A stretch of 64,000 nucleotides of DNA from Sclerodactyla briareus (taxonomy: Eukaryota; Echinodermata; Holothuroidea; Dendrochirotida; Sclerodactylidae). The stretch covers positions 62,001 through 126,000 of the forward strand of contig JAODTK010002098.1 of the NCBI GenBank assembly GCA_026419785.1, in the 5' to 3' direction. The notes beneath the pieces were generated by a model. That model did no database searches. It was not told where the DNA came from and worked only from the letters and a program-made list of their open reading frames with translations. The translations under genes and the position numbers were made by a program. Of the stretch, positions 12,895-24,817 are shown one piece after another (position 1 is the stretch's first letter; every line of letters starts with the position of its first letter).

Positions 12895-13250
12895 ACAAAA
12901 GCCAAAAGGCTTAGTGATTCTCGACTGTCTTGATGGTCATTGACTCAATGGACATTTGTCCTGCCCCCGAACATCGGAACCAAGTATTCTCATGGAAAAC
13001 ACATACAATAGAGCTGATTCATCCAGGTTGGGTTGTTATCATTTTTCCAACCAAATTTGGCCAAAAGATCAGTTCTCCAACAATTTTCCAATCTTCTAAC
13101 AAAAGTGACCCCTAAAGAAAAAAAACACACCGAAGCTAGAGCACCAATTTGGCAGTAGCTCAAACCACACTAATTATTTCAATGCAGGATAACATTCCCC
13201 TTTTTTGACCCAAAATGACACCTATATGACCATCAACCCCAATCTTTGGC
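12895..13250 (+). repeat. HL-2 5'-end fragment
   Basis: AAAAGCCAAAAGGCTTAGTG starts the HL-2 5' signature. It is followed by CATCCAGGTTGGGTTGTTAT and CCAACCAAATTTGGCCAAAA of one diverged core unit. The segment then passes into the ~170-bp repeats. Confidence 0.7.
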
Positions 13251-13459
13251 CTCATCCACCCATGAGTACCGTTGGGTCACCATGACAATCACCACAGTGT
13301 TTAGTGATCATCCCAAGTCCATCTATGGAGAGGAATTTGACTCCCCCAGATACTCTTCGGGTATTTATTCTCCCAGTTCACTGCTGACTCCAATCCTCCT
13401 AGATGAGCACCGGCCTGACCCCAGAATACACACTCAGAGGGACCATGTGTAAGTAAGAG

Positions 13460-14660
13460 CTATGCACCGACCACCGTTATCTCCTAATTGGTAATTTTGA
13501 GGAAATGTAATGATCTTTATCGGAGGGAATGCATTCCTGTCTGCATTTTTCAACTCCATGGCTTTACATCCTTTCACACAATACATATTACGTCATTTTG
13601 ATGACTTTTTGTAGGATTGAAGACACCATCTGCCAATAGATCCATCGTGCCCCATTTGGTCACCATTCATAGAAAATCAAGCATTACCATTATCATGATG
13701 GCACTGACCATAAATAACATAGAATCATCACATAGTAATTCACTTATTTGGAGGAGAATTTCAGCTTGTTTACACAAAAGCTCATTATGCCTGTTCAACA
13801 TCCTTTGACCTTGAATCCCATCCCGTGAATTCTCAGTAGGTAAGGAGAGTAAGAGCCACTTGTCTATGAATAACACTGACCAGTATGATGGTAATCCACT
13901 CAATAGGTTGAAGTAAATTTTGCAGGTTTTGTAGATTTTTTTTACAATAATAGCTCCATGTCCTTCAATGACCTTTGCCTCGAATCCCTGCAGGCACTTT
14001 AGCCCGTTGTAACACTGACCGAGTATGATAGTAATCTAACCTAATCTGTGAGATGAGAAAGTAGCTTTAATATTTTTTCCATAATTAGTTTGCATCAGGC
14101 CCCTTTAAAAATGACCTTTGATCGAACTCCATAAACAACCAGCAGTATCACTAGCCCATGAATTAATCAATCTTATCTGTAGGAGAAGGCAATTTTGTAT
14201 ATTCCTGCATTTTTTTACATATCAGTTCATCATGTAACTTCAATGACCTTGATCTTGAATCCCTAATACCTGTAGGTAATGACCAGTCCATGATAACACT
14301 GACTATTCAATCGGATCATCAGGAGGACCATTGTTTGAGATTTTTTTTACATTTTTTACATAATATTCCCTGCCTTTTAATGACCTTGACCTGAAATCCC
14401 TGAATAATTCGGGTACCTGTAGTACCTTGAAACCCTAGTCACACCCACAAGTATGACGGGTAATCCAACCTTGCTGTATGAGAAGAAACATTTAAGGGTT
14501 TCCCACATAATGGCCCTTATCCCCTTCAATCATGTGTTGACCTTGAAGAGGTCCCATGGGCCAATGAGCATTGCGTCCAAATGTGGACGGAAAAAGAAAA
14601 GGCAAAGTTCACAGACTGGATGGCTGGATGGACAGATGATATTTAGATGTATTTGATTCA
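13460..14660 (+). repeat. Tandem ~170-bp core repeats ending in GGAT stretch
   Basis: Diverged units with AATGACCTTGACCTTGAATC-like, TGATAACACTGACC, AGTATGATGGTAATCCA and TTTTTTACATAAT words recur near 13850, 14000, 14150, 14290 and 14440. They end in GACTGGATGGCTGGATGGAC (14615-14634), as HL-1 cores do, but no hairpin follows. It is probably a decayed HL-1-like element. Confidence 0.6.
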
Positions 14661-14689
14661 CAGAGTTTTCAGATTAGCACCATCTGTTA

Positions 14690-15540
14690 ACCTCATATGA
14701 CCTCTAAACTGATCCAAACAATATGGTTCATGAACTCACAACATGAGCTTCATCCATTTAGGTGGGGTCCAGTTTTCGTAATCATAATACAAAAGCTGCA
14801 AAAAAAATTCATTCACAAATTCCCCAGTTCTAACAAAATGACCCAATCCACACCAAAAATATAGGTTCTGGTAATAAGATAACGTCGGGATCACAAGGTT
14901 TTCAGACTCTCGTTACCTCAATGACCTTGAATTAAAACTGAAACAATAGGGTGCATTTCGGTATCATCACAGGGAATCCACATACCAAGTATGCTTCATC
15001 CAGGTGGATAGGGATCGAGATTACAAGCAAATTTACCTTCCTATTTTTTTCGCCAAACATAACCCCCATCCCACACCACCAAGCATAGTCTCTTGCACTC
15101 CCCATAGAAGATGCATAATACCTTTCAGCTTGATAGGATCAAGCATGCGTACTTATATATCAAAGGAGTTCAACCTTCTTATCTCTGTTAACCTTGGATG
15201 ACTTTTCACCTGACCCCAAAACAATAGGGTTTAGGCCTATATACTCATTATGGGGAACCAACATATCAAACATGAGCTTGATCCAACCAGTTGAGGTCGA
15301 GTTATCATGATCCCAAGCCAAAATTGATTCCCCCCCCCCCACAATTTCCCCATTTTCCCTAAATGGACTCCCTTCAGTCTACACCAAAGACAATACATTT
15401 CAAGTAGGAAGCTGCGTATCAAATTTCGACTTGAGCAGATGAAGCATTCTGGACTTGTGTTAACAGAATTTTTAGACATTGACCTCTTCTGACTTTTGAC
15501 CTGACCCTAAACAATAGAGATCATGTAATCTTTATGATGA
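14690..15540 (+). repeat. Diverged HL-2 core units
   Basis: At least three diverged HL-2 units are visible through CAACATGAGCTTCATCCATT, CCAATCCACACCAAAAATAT, ATTATGGGGAACCAACATAT and CTGACCCTAAACAATAGAG. No 5' signature or 3' hairpin was seen. A run of ten C at 15331 interrupts one unit. Confidence 0.65.
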
Positions 15541-15730
15541 TCATAATGATAATAATAACAACGTTATTCATAACGTTATTCACATCTCTCAGGGCATACT
15601 ATAGCAAGCAGTTGGTGCAGTTTGACATGATTGAGTCATTCCATGCCCTTGCAGCATACACACTGAAGCGTTGTTTGCAAGGTTCTGAAGTGGGGAACAG
15701 TTAGGCGAGTGGTGTCTGCGGGACATCTGA

Positions 15731-15830
15731 GGGAGTATGGAGAATTAGTGGGAGTATGGAGAATTAGTGGGAGTATGGAGAATTAGTGGGAGTATGGAGA
15801 ATTAGTGGGAGTATGGAGAATTGAGTGTAA
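15731..15830 (+). repeat. 18-bp minisatellite, 5 copies
   Basis: GGGAGTATGGAGAATTAGT is repeated five times with an 18-bp step and no or few changes. It lies inside a longer unrecognised module (15540-16030) that has no match elsewhere in the window. Confidence 0.95.
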
Positions 15831-18520
15831 ATATGGAGCAAGGTTGTTCAGAGGCTGTATACATAGAGAAGAACCTTGAAAACAATTTGTTCTTGGACAC
15901 TCGACTAGTGAGGTCATAGGCGGCGGAAGTGGGGCAAGGAGGTACAAGGGTAGCCTGCTGAAGCAGACATATGGAGAAGGCATTCTTAAAATAGAGGGGG
16001 CTATCGCTCCTTAGTATATATACCACGGTCGAATATCACAACATATCGTCTGCAAGAACTTCGTTTACAATCCCAAAAAATTGGGATTTGCTCATTACGA
16101 TTCAAGTAACGTAGATGTCAGTCATCAGTAGCACACGGGCGTTGATATGGATAGGAGCAAACCTGAGTAGATTCCGCAGAAAATCGCCCCACATTAAGGT
16201 CATGAATATTTACAGAAAACTTTAAATAGCCTTTTACAACACCGAAAATGAGAATTTATCGAGAATGATGCATTTGAAGCCTAAAATTGACCGAAGCCAC
16301 TGTTTCAGCTATGTGCAGGCGTATTGCGGCTTGTTTGGTATCGCCTCAGACGTTCAGAAAAATATGAATCCTTCAAAGGGGCAAATAAAAAAAGAATTTC
16401 CATCTAACGTACACCAGAACTTGGTTGGAGGTTCTTTAAAAACAATTCCAAATCAGACCCAAATAAAGTAATTTTCCAGCAGACATTGCCGTTTCCCGTA
16501 ATTTAGTGAAATAGAAAATGTCCATTGTGCAATCAATCGTTGACGTCGCACCGCCCACTAAGTCCGCCCATGATACAGCTCGACAGCGAGCAGAACGAAG
16601 TGGCACAGGCTTTTGTTTAGGCAAATCACTGATTGGTTAAAGGTCATCCTGCACATATGAGTGAATAAGGCTGATACGAGGTGAACAAAGTCAAACGCCT
16701 GTTTCAACAGGCTAGTACAAGAGGGGACACACACCCTAACTTTTGAGTGAGAGGGACATCCACCCTAAATTTTAGGTGGGAAAAAGAAAAGTCCTGACAG
16801 CACAATTACCATCACAATTATGATTAAATCAATGTTTGTAATGTAAGAACATCAAAATGGTCCACCAAATGGCGTTGTTAAGATTGTTAAGTTCAACTTC
16901 AGTGGGGCACATACCCACCTGCATCCAGGTTAGCACATATCCAGGGGGCATTGGCCTATGCCCCTCTCACACTACCCAGCCTCAGGCTGTAACAAAGAGG
17001 GGCATTTGGGGACAGGTTAATTGCTCCTTGTCTTGTCCCCTCTCCCCTGCCTGTCTCAATAAGACACTAACTTAACACTGTGTTTTTGCAGCTGGGAAAC
17101 ACCTCTTTCTTCTGTGAATCTGAGGTCCTAAGTTTTCGAAGAAAAATTGTACACCCACCTGCTCTCCAAGTCTGTTGAGGGCCTGTACAGCCACCCTCCC
17201 CCTCCCAAAGGAATATACATTTTTCTCCATGAAGGTGTGACCCTCTGGCACATGGCTGATTGACTACATACACTGGAATTTCCTTTGTTCAGGAGCTATC
17301 ATTTTTGTCATGTCATGGCTATATTTATGTGAGAAAATTGTTTTCTGCATGGTGACATTTGGGCACCTTTTTAAGATTCAGTTGGACCAAAATTTTTACT
17401 CCCCTCCCCCTTCGCCCTCCAAAAAAATTGTAGGGTCCCGTATGCCTATAAGTGACTGCATGTAACTACTGTTCAATCTTGAATGTTCCTCACCAACTGA
17501 TGGGCTAATGGTCATATTTGTAGCTAGGTCCACTTCTCAACCCATTTTTATTCTTCTTTGGATTTTTGCAACTCCCTTCCGATAAAAGTTATCCGTAAAA
17601 AAAAAACCTGTTGGAGTTATCCATAAGAATTAACGGTGTCAGTTTTGCTACTCTTAGACTGCATTTTGCGCAATTTTCTGCGCTCCACGCCAGCTATACA
17701 GGAGCTCCACTTCGATTGAAAATGCAATCATTTCACATTTGCAGACAGTAAACTTAGGAACTTGACATAAATACAATTGAGAATTGTGTTGGTAATGTCT
17801 TAAAATTCATGCTTGTTGGGGATTCAGCTGTAGACTTGTTTGAGTCTTCCCGCTTCCCAGTGCCATATCTGCTGCTGATGGGCTGTCATTTTGCAGAGAT
17901 TTAGGCTTGAGCTTTACACCAACTAATTCTGTCACTTTATCAATAATGCTGAGAGTGATACTCCACTGAAATATCGTTAGGTTAACTGTTGTCCAGAGTC
18001 CTTCATGACCTGTGGGGCATTATTCATAGTCACTGGCTGGCAGTATACTTTTGACTGCTGTTGGGCTGTCAATCTGTAAAATTTCCAGCTCTATGCATCA
18101 ACCAGCGGTAACACTTGATAGTAAGTATCGTAATTTTCATTTGGCCGAGCGTAAGTATGGAAGCCTAACTGAAATATCATGGGATGTTCTGCTTTCACTG
18201 CCCATACATTTACATCCCCATAGAGCTAGGGTACCTACATGGCATGAAGAGAGTGCAACAAGTAGAGTTGGGAGTCAGCAGTCCGTATAATCTACATTAC
18301 ATGGTTGAGAATCAATCATAAAAATATTTGAACACAACCTAATATTCTTTCAATCTGTGAATTTTCAGACCACGAGACATCAAAATATTAAGGGCATCAG
18401 AGGGTTAGATGTCCTCAATATCAGAGGGTTAGAAATAGCCACCTTCTGCGATCTGAGGGGTTTCAATTTTCCCAAAATGTCTTGGTCAATTTTCCGCGCC
18501 AATCGATAGTGGCGCTATGC
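15831..18520. other. Mostly single-copy, no gene recognised
   Basis: This is the longest stretch free of HL repeats. It contains the promoter-like patch at 16535 and a good AG acceptor context at about 17090 (tgtgtttttgcag) that leads into no recognisable exon. Confidence 0.5.
16535..16650. promoter_or_regulatory. Possible promoter-like patch
   Basis: Within 110 bp lie TGACGTCG (CRE-like, 16541), two GC-box-like words (CCGCCC at 16551 and 16564), an inverted CCAAT box (GATTGG, 16631) and AGGTCA (16641), in a CpG-richer patch of otherwise AT-rich single-copy DNA. No downstream exon was recognised, so this is only a grouping of motifs. Confidence 0.2.
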
Positions 18521-19162
18521 TTAGGTAGTCTGCTGAGAGTTACATTTTCTATATTCATCACCCCTTAGATTATTGGCTTCTGCCACCACTGGAAGTGACT
18601 GAAGAAGTGGCATTGCTGGCTTGCTGAAAAACACCAACCTGGCAGCCCCATTCTGAAGGCGCTGCAAACGACCAAGATTCTTGCTGGAGAGATGGGTGAA
18701 TAAACAGTTGCAGTAGTCCAACAGTGAAATTAGCAGAGCATGAGTAGCATGATGACAAGTTGATTTATCAATGGAACGAGGAAAGCGCCATAAGTTCCTA
18801 GTGTGAAAGAGGATAGACTTTTGGGTTGCATCAACATGAGCGGTCAGAGACATATTGGCATCAAAGAAGCAGCTCAGATTCTGGATGACAGGAGACAACC
18901 CAATCTCCATGTCACACACCTGTAGTTGGATGTACTTCTTGTCAAATCTCATTAGGTTATAGTTGGAGCCAGCTATGGGGAGCTCGGTTTTCACTTCATT
19001 CGGCTTCAGGTAGCTAAGAAAGAATATAGTTGATGCAACAAGCCGTGGTGGTAAGAGTTGATTTAAAGTTTCCTGGTATGTGAGGACTGGAGGAATATAA
19101 CTGGCAGCCATCACATCAGCATATGTGTGGTACTTGATTTGGTGGCTTTGAGCTTATATCAC
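18521..19162 (-). pseudogene. Non-LTR retrotransposon reverse-transcriptase fragment
   Basis: The minus strand encodes the C-terminal half of a non-LTR reverse transcriptase. Recognised blocks in order: QSHQIKYHTYAD (palm catalytic motif), LSYLKPNEVKTEL, SLTAHVDATQKSILFHTRNL, IDKSTCHHATHALLISLLDY with CNCLF, and LGRLQRLQNGAARLV, then LLQSLPV. This matches the CR1/Jockey-like layout LKLNxxKTE, HVxxxxKxxxxxLRxL, LDYCNxL, LQxxQNxAARL. The catalytic YADD is broken: after YAD two extra bases shift the frame (19109-19125), so the second Asp is displaced. The 5' end meets HL-2 sequence near 19163 and no endonuclease is present. It is a dead 5'-truncated copy. Confidence 0.82.
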
Positions 19163-19576
19163 CTATTGGTGGGAATCTTCTCATGGGAAACCCACATACC
19201 AAGTATGAGCTGTGTCCATCTAGGTGAGGTCAAGTTATTGTGTTAACGAGCTAAAATTTGCCAAACTTTCTCACAATTTATTTTTGAAACGACCCCTGGT
19301 CCACACCATAGGGTTCATGAACTCTCCATAAGAAAGATGCAGGCCAAATTTCAACTCGATCGGACCAAGCATTGCGGACTTGCCATGTTAACAAGATTTT
19401 CAGATTCTTAGACTTTTAGAATCTGACTTTAGATGTCCTTTACCCTGACCCCAGAACGATTGGGATCATGTACTCATCATGCGAATCTACAAACAAGTAT
19501 TAGCTTCGCCCATCTAAGTAGGGTTGAGGTATTGTGGTAATAAGACAGGCATCGCACACACACACACACAGGCATC

Positions 19577-19618
<42 letters not shown>

Positions 19619-19662
19619 TCATGATTGCATAGATTCCTCTGATTTTGTTGAGGAATCAAAAA
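19163..19662 (+). mobile_element. HL-2 3' half with (CA)n and terminal hairpin
   Basis: About one and a half HL-2 core units (CATACCAAGTATGAGCTGTG, CTAGGTGAGGTCAAGTTATT) are followed by CA repeats (19556-19616). The HL-2 terminal hairpin comes next, with arms GATTCCTC and GAGGAATC (19632-19657), and then AAAAA. The hairpin arms are a perfect 8-bp match here although the loop differs from the 55.9-kb copy, so base pairing is conserved over sequence. The reverse-transcriptase fragment abuts its 5' side. Confidence 0.75.
19556..19616 (+). repeat. (CA)n microsatellite
   Basis: Two blocks of CA repeats are separated by GGCATCACATACATA. They occupy the microsatellite position of the HL-2 3' half. 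Confidence 0.9.
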
Positions 19663-19850
19663 TGTTTTGTTCATTTGATCTCTGAATGACAATTATACTT
19701 ACCCTATATGTAACAGTGGCCCCTAATAATACTGCCAAACTTTCATGATAACCTGTGGGAGGACTTTTGGCAGAACTTACCTTTACTGTGCTTTTTGCAA
19801 AACTGACCTCTGATGACCTTTGAACCTGTCTGTCTTCTTGAACACAGCAG

Positions 19851-19991
19851 GAATGATATTAATTGTTTAATGACAGTCATCAACAATCATGACCAGCCAA
19901 TTAAGGCTAATCAAACCCTAGCTATATTAATCGAGGATGAAGCACGTCCAGTTAATCTGGGATTCACCACTATCTCAGAATCTGGAGGAGC
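19851..19991 (+). other. Candidate exon, unrecognised
   Basis: An open stretch of 47 codons lies between cttcttgaacacagcag and a GTAAGA donor and reads NDINCLMTVINNHDQPIKAN ... ILIEDEARPVNLGF. It is not part of any repeat family seen here. The pattern I-IEDEARPV--GF-TI-E-G faintly resembles a CSPG/FREM-type repeat boundary, but this is weak. No neighbouring exon was identified. Confidence 0.2.
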
Positions 19992-21362
19992 GTAAGATTT
20001 ATGTTCAACATAAACATGCTCATGCTGAAACAAAGCCAGCAACTAATAGGTATACTGCAACATGACCTCACCCATCACAACCACCGCCACCTAAGAAAAA
20101 CCATTCTATGAATGCTGCAATGTTTGCTGACAAAGCCTCACTGATATAACTTTTTTCCAATGAAAAATGACCCATAAATGATTTGAAATCCCTGAACAAC
20201 CAATAAGTACCACTGGGTAATAATACGCTTGAACCTTCATTCACAAATACCTTTATTGGCTTCCTGCTTTCTGATCGGCCAAAAGTTTGAGACCATTCAA
20301 GACCATGTTCAAATCGCCATTCGAACCCTCTCTATTTTGCATGAAGAAAATTGGGAGAATTTATGACTATCTGGAATCCGATTGTTCAGCTGGTGAGCAA
20401 CCATAGTTACCAGCCAGCAAACAAAGTGAACTTGAAAAACAATTAGCCTTTGTTTTGGAAGTTGCTATGGTGATACATTGTGTGGTCACCGCATCATGCT
20501 CCTAAGATTGACAATATAAGTCCTAAAGCAGCAGCGGCAGTTCACACTACATTCTATTTGTTGACAAATTAATAGCCGCTATTTACGTTGTTTATGTATT
20601 TGCACAGTGCTCGCATATATCTGCTTGAATTGAACACACACAACCCAGCTAGACTGGCTCACGAAATACGAAGCTATCTCTCGAAAATTTTTTAGGCCTA
20701 ACACACGAATACTACGCAACTAACCTAGTGTGATGGTTAAAATTAATATTCCGAATAATGGAACAATAGGTTGTGGCATGGCAATCACTTGTATGAAGTA
20801 GCCTTCAAAATATGGTTAAATGTTTTGTCGGGTACGACCTGCGTAGTGATACAGTTGCCTTCGCAACGTTACGAAAAGTTAGGCTACACAGCCGTTCGGT
20901 TTTGCAGTGAGTAAACCTTAACAATCATGAAAAATACATCATCATCATTCAGTAGAAGTTACCTGTTATGTCTCGGATATCTAACGGAGGTGGTCTAACT
21001 GCAGTTGGGTGTAACATTGATCAGTGTCTTCTAAACTGTGATCTAGCTGCACACGGTTTGAAGTCCATCATAAGGTCGATTACATATTTCAGTTCTTCAA
21101 GCCAAGTAGCTAAACAGTATAGAAAACTGCATGCAATGAATTCCGCTGTATGTTGTGTAAATAAGCTCTGACACTCCACCTCTGACTCGAACTATTTGGT
21201 TTTATGTTACTCTGACTATATAAAATTAGAGGATTCGCCATTATGATTTGTCAATGACCTGATTTAGGAGAACGTTTATTGAACAATGAAAAAATGGAAG
21301 ACAACACATTTTAATGAGTTACTTTCGAGTTGGTATTCATGAGATGGGGATAAAAAAACGAC
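19992..21362. other. Single-copy, no gene recognised
   Basis: AT-rich sequence with TAGGCCTA at 20693. A 67-codon frame at 20968-21171 has no known motif. Confidence 0.5.
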
Positions 21363-21506
21363 GGGTGCCTACAGTCTTTTGTTGCATTTGAGAACTCTGC
21401 TAATGTCCATCGTAGCTGCAAAAAGCCCCTCGCCTTCGGCTCGGGGTTTCAAGCCTCCACGATGAATCATCATTGTCTTAATGCAACAAAAGACTTCGGC
21501 ACCCTT
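21363..21506. repeat. Inverted repeat (foldback) of ~144 bp
   Basis: The left arm GGGTGCCTACAGTCTTTTGT plus TGCATT pairs with the right arm AATGCAACAAAAGACTTCGG plus CACCC, about 25 of 27 bases, around a roughly 90-bp loop. Inside the loop CCCCTCGCCTTCGGCTCGGG forms a smaller GC-rich stem with GCC/GGC around TTC. It could be a small MITE or an extruding cruciform; no target duplication was identified. Confidence 0.8.
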
Positions 21507-22258
21507 GTATTTGTCCCCCAAGTGAGAAGTTAATTGTATGGAGATGAATGTGAGAGTTTTCACACAGTGACGTTCTGTCATGAATGACCTGGCAGTCAAT
21601 CAATTAAAATATTGTGTGTATCAGCGTCTACTAAAGAATGAACATTTAACGGCCACAAAGCAATATGAGACCGTTTCAGAATAGATTGATTGATAGGAAA
21701 ATTATATACAATTGTGACCACATCGCATATCAGTGCATGCACCTGCAACTCTAGCCAAGGAATTCAGCGGGTCTAACCTGACGTTTCCAGGGTTCCATGT
21801 CCACCATTTTCGTGTCATGTCAATGACTAGGTTCGCTAATCCCAGAATATTTCTGTTTGCATGTGAGGTTCAAAGTTCCCAGGGTTCAACAATCCCATGG
21901 TTTTATGTTCCCCATGGAAGAGTGTGCTATGTGTCTGGGGTTAATCACATACACATGCAATTCACAAGATATGGTATATTGATTCCTCAAGTGAAGTTAA
22001 GGAGTACAGATAGAAAGGTGTTATGGGTAGAAAATATTCTATATGAAATTTTCTATACAGGTCCTACCTACCGATATTTGACCTGAATGATAAACTGAAG
22101 TCACTCTTGTACAATTCTTCAAACCTGCTTGATTCAATCAACAACTTCTTCTGTTCAGGCAGGGGTACTTACATCATGCTGAACACTTGTATCGGGCATT
22201 CTCATCAGAAGGTCTAATCTTTCAGAGTATTCCTTTAGCTTACAACTGAATTCTTGTT
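21507..22258. other. No gene recognised downstream of PTP exon 6
   Basis: A 117-codon plus-strand frame at 21733-22086 has no recognisable motif and runs against the PTP gene. No continuation of the phosphatase domain was found. Confidence 0.4.
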
Positions 22259-22318
22259 TCACCCACCCGCCTTTACCCACCCACTCCGTAAGACGTCATG
22301 GATGAATACATACTGCTC
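22259..22318 (-). CDS. PTP domain exon 6 (EQYVFIHD)
   Basis: After a minus-strand acceptor (gttgcccactgttccag) the frame reads EQYVFIHDVLRSGWVKAGG and then TGA, 60 nt including the stop. EQYVFIHD is the near-invariant block that follows VQTE in classical PTP domains, and the upstream exon ends precisely at VQTE in phase 0. No frame correction is needed. Two endings are possible: translation stops at the TGA (22259-22261), giving a short C-terminus, or a GTAAAG donor after SGW (22276-22271) splices onward to an exon not recognised here. The family normally continues with a helix about 30 residues longer, which favours the splice or a truncated gene. Confidence 0.75.
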   Translation of the reverse strand, partial: EQYVFIHDVLRSGWVKAGG

Positions 22319-22914
22319 CTGGAACAGTGGGCAACAGGGTTCAACTTGGCTTAATTCGGCAAAATGGAAGGGAAATGAGAGTAATGATGGGAGCCTTCAC
22401 AACTTCATTCACAGCAGTGTCAGGATTACTCGATCAAACACATATATAATATGTACTGGAAGTAGGTAGATCCAATATATCAACACATCATCTCTGTCGT
22501 CAGGTTCAAAAGGTGATTTGGTTTTCCATGACGGGCAGAGAACACCTCTCGCCAAACCATAGGTCAGTTAGTATATATACAGATTCAACTGCTTTCATTT
22601 TCACACTGAAGCACACCAATTTGTGATTTATGGGAACTAGCTAACAGATTCAGTTAGCTTCACAACAAACTTCAAAAGGGTGAAATTCTTGACAATTTCT
22701 AAGCCAAGATGCTCAATTGTAGACGAAATGTCTGGCAAAATGAGAAGGGCAATGGGGTGGCCACCCAGACTTTGTGTTATTGCCAGATGTTCAACCAATG
22801 TGCATGGGGGGTGCATGATCCATAGGCCATACCAAGAGTTAAAATATGCAACTAGTGTGCTCAGCCCTTAATACACACAACCAGTTGCTCCCAACTGCAT
22901 GATGACTGGTTTCA

Positions 22915-23265
22915 TCCCTACCCTATTAATGACCTTTGACCTTGCTTCAAGAGGCCAAAATGAACCACCATTCAATGAACATTGTAACTAAGTGAGGTCA
23001 ACATCCATCGAACAAATTTGATTGCCAAGAAGGCAATTCCACGTAATGACCCTGTTGTGCCCCTTCAATGACTTTGATCTTCACATGGTCAAAGATGACC
23101 CAGGGGTCAATGATGTATAGTGCCAACAGCCAGTTTGGTCACCATCCATCAGAGAATGACTGTTTCGGTGGACTATAGTACAACTCGATCATTTTCACCA
23201 GATTTTACTGTTTTAACCCTAATGACACTATATGACGTCAACAAACAAAGTCATGCAAATTGGTA
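22915..23265 (+). repeat. HL-1 core fragment
   Basis: The segment contains ATGACCTTTGACCTTGC, CATCCATCGAACAAATTTG, TGTTGTGCCCCTTCAATG and CTAATGACACTATATGACG, all diagnostic HL-1 core words. Neither element end is present. It lies just upstream, in gene orientation, of PTP exon 6. Confidence 0.7.
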
Positions 23266-24489
23266 CGGTCTTTTAAGAGTGAAAATTATACCTGCATGTA
23301 AACATGTGACCATGCACCTGAGCAGCTCCACAAACAATTTCAGCATGAGGGCAATAGCAGCTCAGAAGAGTTATCTCACACCAAACATCAAGGGCATACC
23401 CACATGGGCGTGGGGGGGGGGGGAGAGTTTTGGGGTCAGAACCCCCCCATGACCCAAGTGAGCAGTAAATGTTTAACACAAAAATTCTTGCAGTTCAGTA
23501 GAAGTTCTACAGCGGTTATAAACGGTTATCAGCAAATATTGCAGCAGCATGCATCTAGGGGACCATAAATGACTTATTTTGCCCAATAAGGCGGGTAAGG
23601 CCATGTATGAGGGCGCACTTCCCTTTGGTTCCGACCTCCAACCCAACCCCCCCCTCCTCCACCCAAGACAAAAGCTCTCGGTGCACGTCTGCCAAACATA
23701 TGGACAGACAGACACACACAGAGTGATAATGTCTCTTCTTCAACAAAGTTTGGGTGAGACAAAAACCTACGTTAGCCTCATTTCTATCATTTCCACTCAC
23801 TAAATTTTGCTGTTCAAACTCTAATGACTTGCATCCCAAATCTGCAACAAGCTGATAGGACTCACAGGCCTATGACCAATATAGCCAATTTCAAGGTTAA
23901 TCGAGTGTTCTCATAGGAGAGACAGGCTACAGTTTGAATGGTACAACACACAGTTATCTCTCCAGCCATAGCTTGAAGTCCAGTAAACTATTGAATCAAT
24001 AAGCACATATTACCAACCTGTGCAGTGTTGCCACTCCCATTTCAAATTATAATATATCTATTTTCAACTACATCGCATATGGTGTGTTACCAGAAAACCA
24101 CCGAAATAAAGTGGGAGCCCACAAGTCACCCTGAGTAGTCCACAGACATAATTGAGACAGGTAAGCTAAGGTTCTCTTGAAGCGAAGTCTATGTCACCTC
24201 CATGCTGAAGAGATGACCAGATAAGATGAGATAGGATTCTGAGGAGATTTAAAACTCCTAGACTGAATGGAAAGCCCCACCAGCAAATCTTGCATGTCTG
24301 TGAAAACCACAGGCCTAGAACAAAACCTTCGCTAGGGAGTGGTTTACTGGCAGACTGAGCAGATATCCTTCAGCTCAGAGGATGGAATAGGGAAAGAAAG
24401 GTTAAATACAGCCTGAAATTACCTTAAATACCTAAAGACCCATTGCGTGGTAAACTTTGTAAACATGCTATAAGACATACTAGATGTTC
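23266..24489. other. Intron sequence, no feature recognised
   Basis: Contains a 12-bp G run (23412-23423) and a 10-bp C run near 23645. No exon or HL element was seen. Confidence 0.5.
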
Positions 24490-24775
24490 AAGGAATCATT
24501 AGGATGCAATTTGAAAAATGCTCGTTTATAGCAGCAGAGTCAATTTGTAGATTTTTCGGATAATAGTCCCGGTGTGCCCCTTTAATGACTTTCGACCTGG
24601 ACTTTCATATGGCCAAGGACTTGCCATGTATAGTACATACAGGTTTAGTAAAGATCCATCAAAGAATGAGCGAGGAAGGCAAAAAAAAATCACTGTTTGA
24701 TCCCTCATGATCTCAGACGAGCTTGAATAGAAAATTTGTGTACAAGCTGAAATTGCATACCAAAGAATAGGAGAC
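24490..24775 (+). repeat. HL-1 core fragment
   Basis: Core words CGGTGTGCCCCTTTAATGAC, CTTTCATATGGCCAAGGAC and GATCCATCAAAGAATGAGCG identify an HL-1 core unit immediately before the complete copy at 24818. Confidence 0.65.
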
Positions 24776-24817
24776 ATATGAGACATGCTTTTCAAGACTG
24801 ACACCAATATTGCCTGT

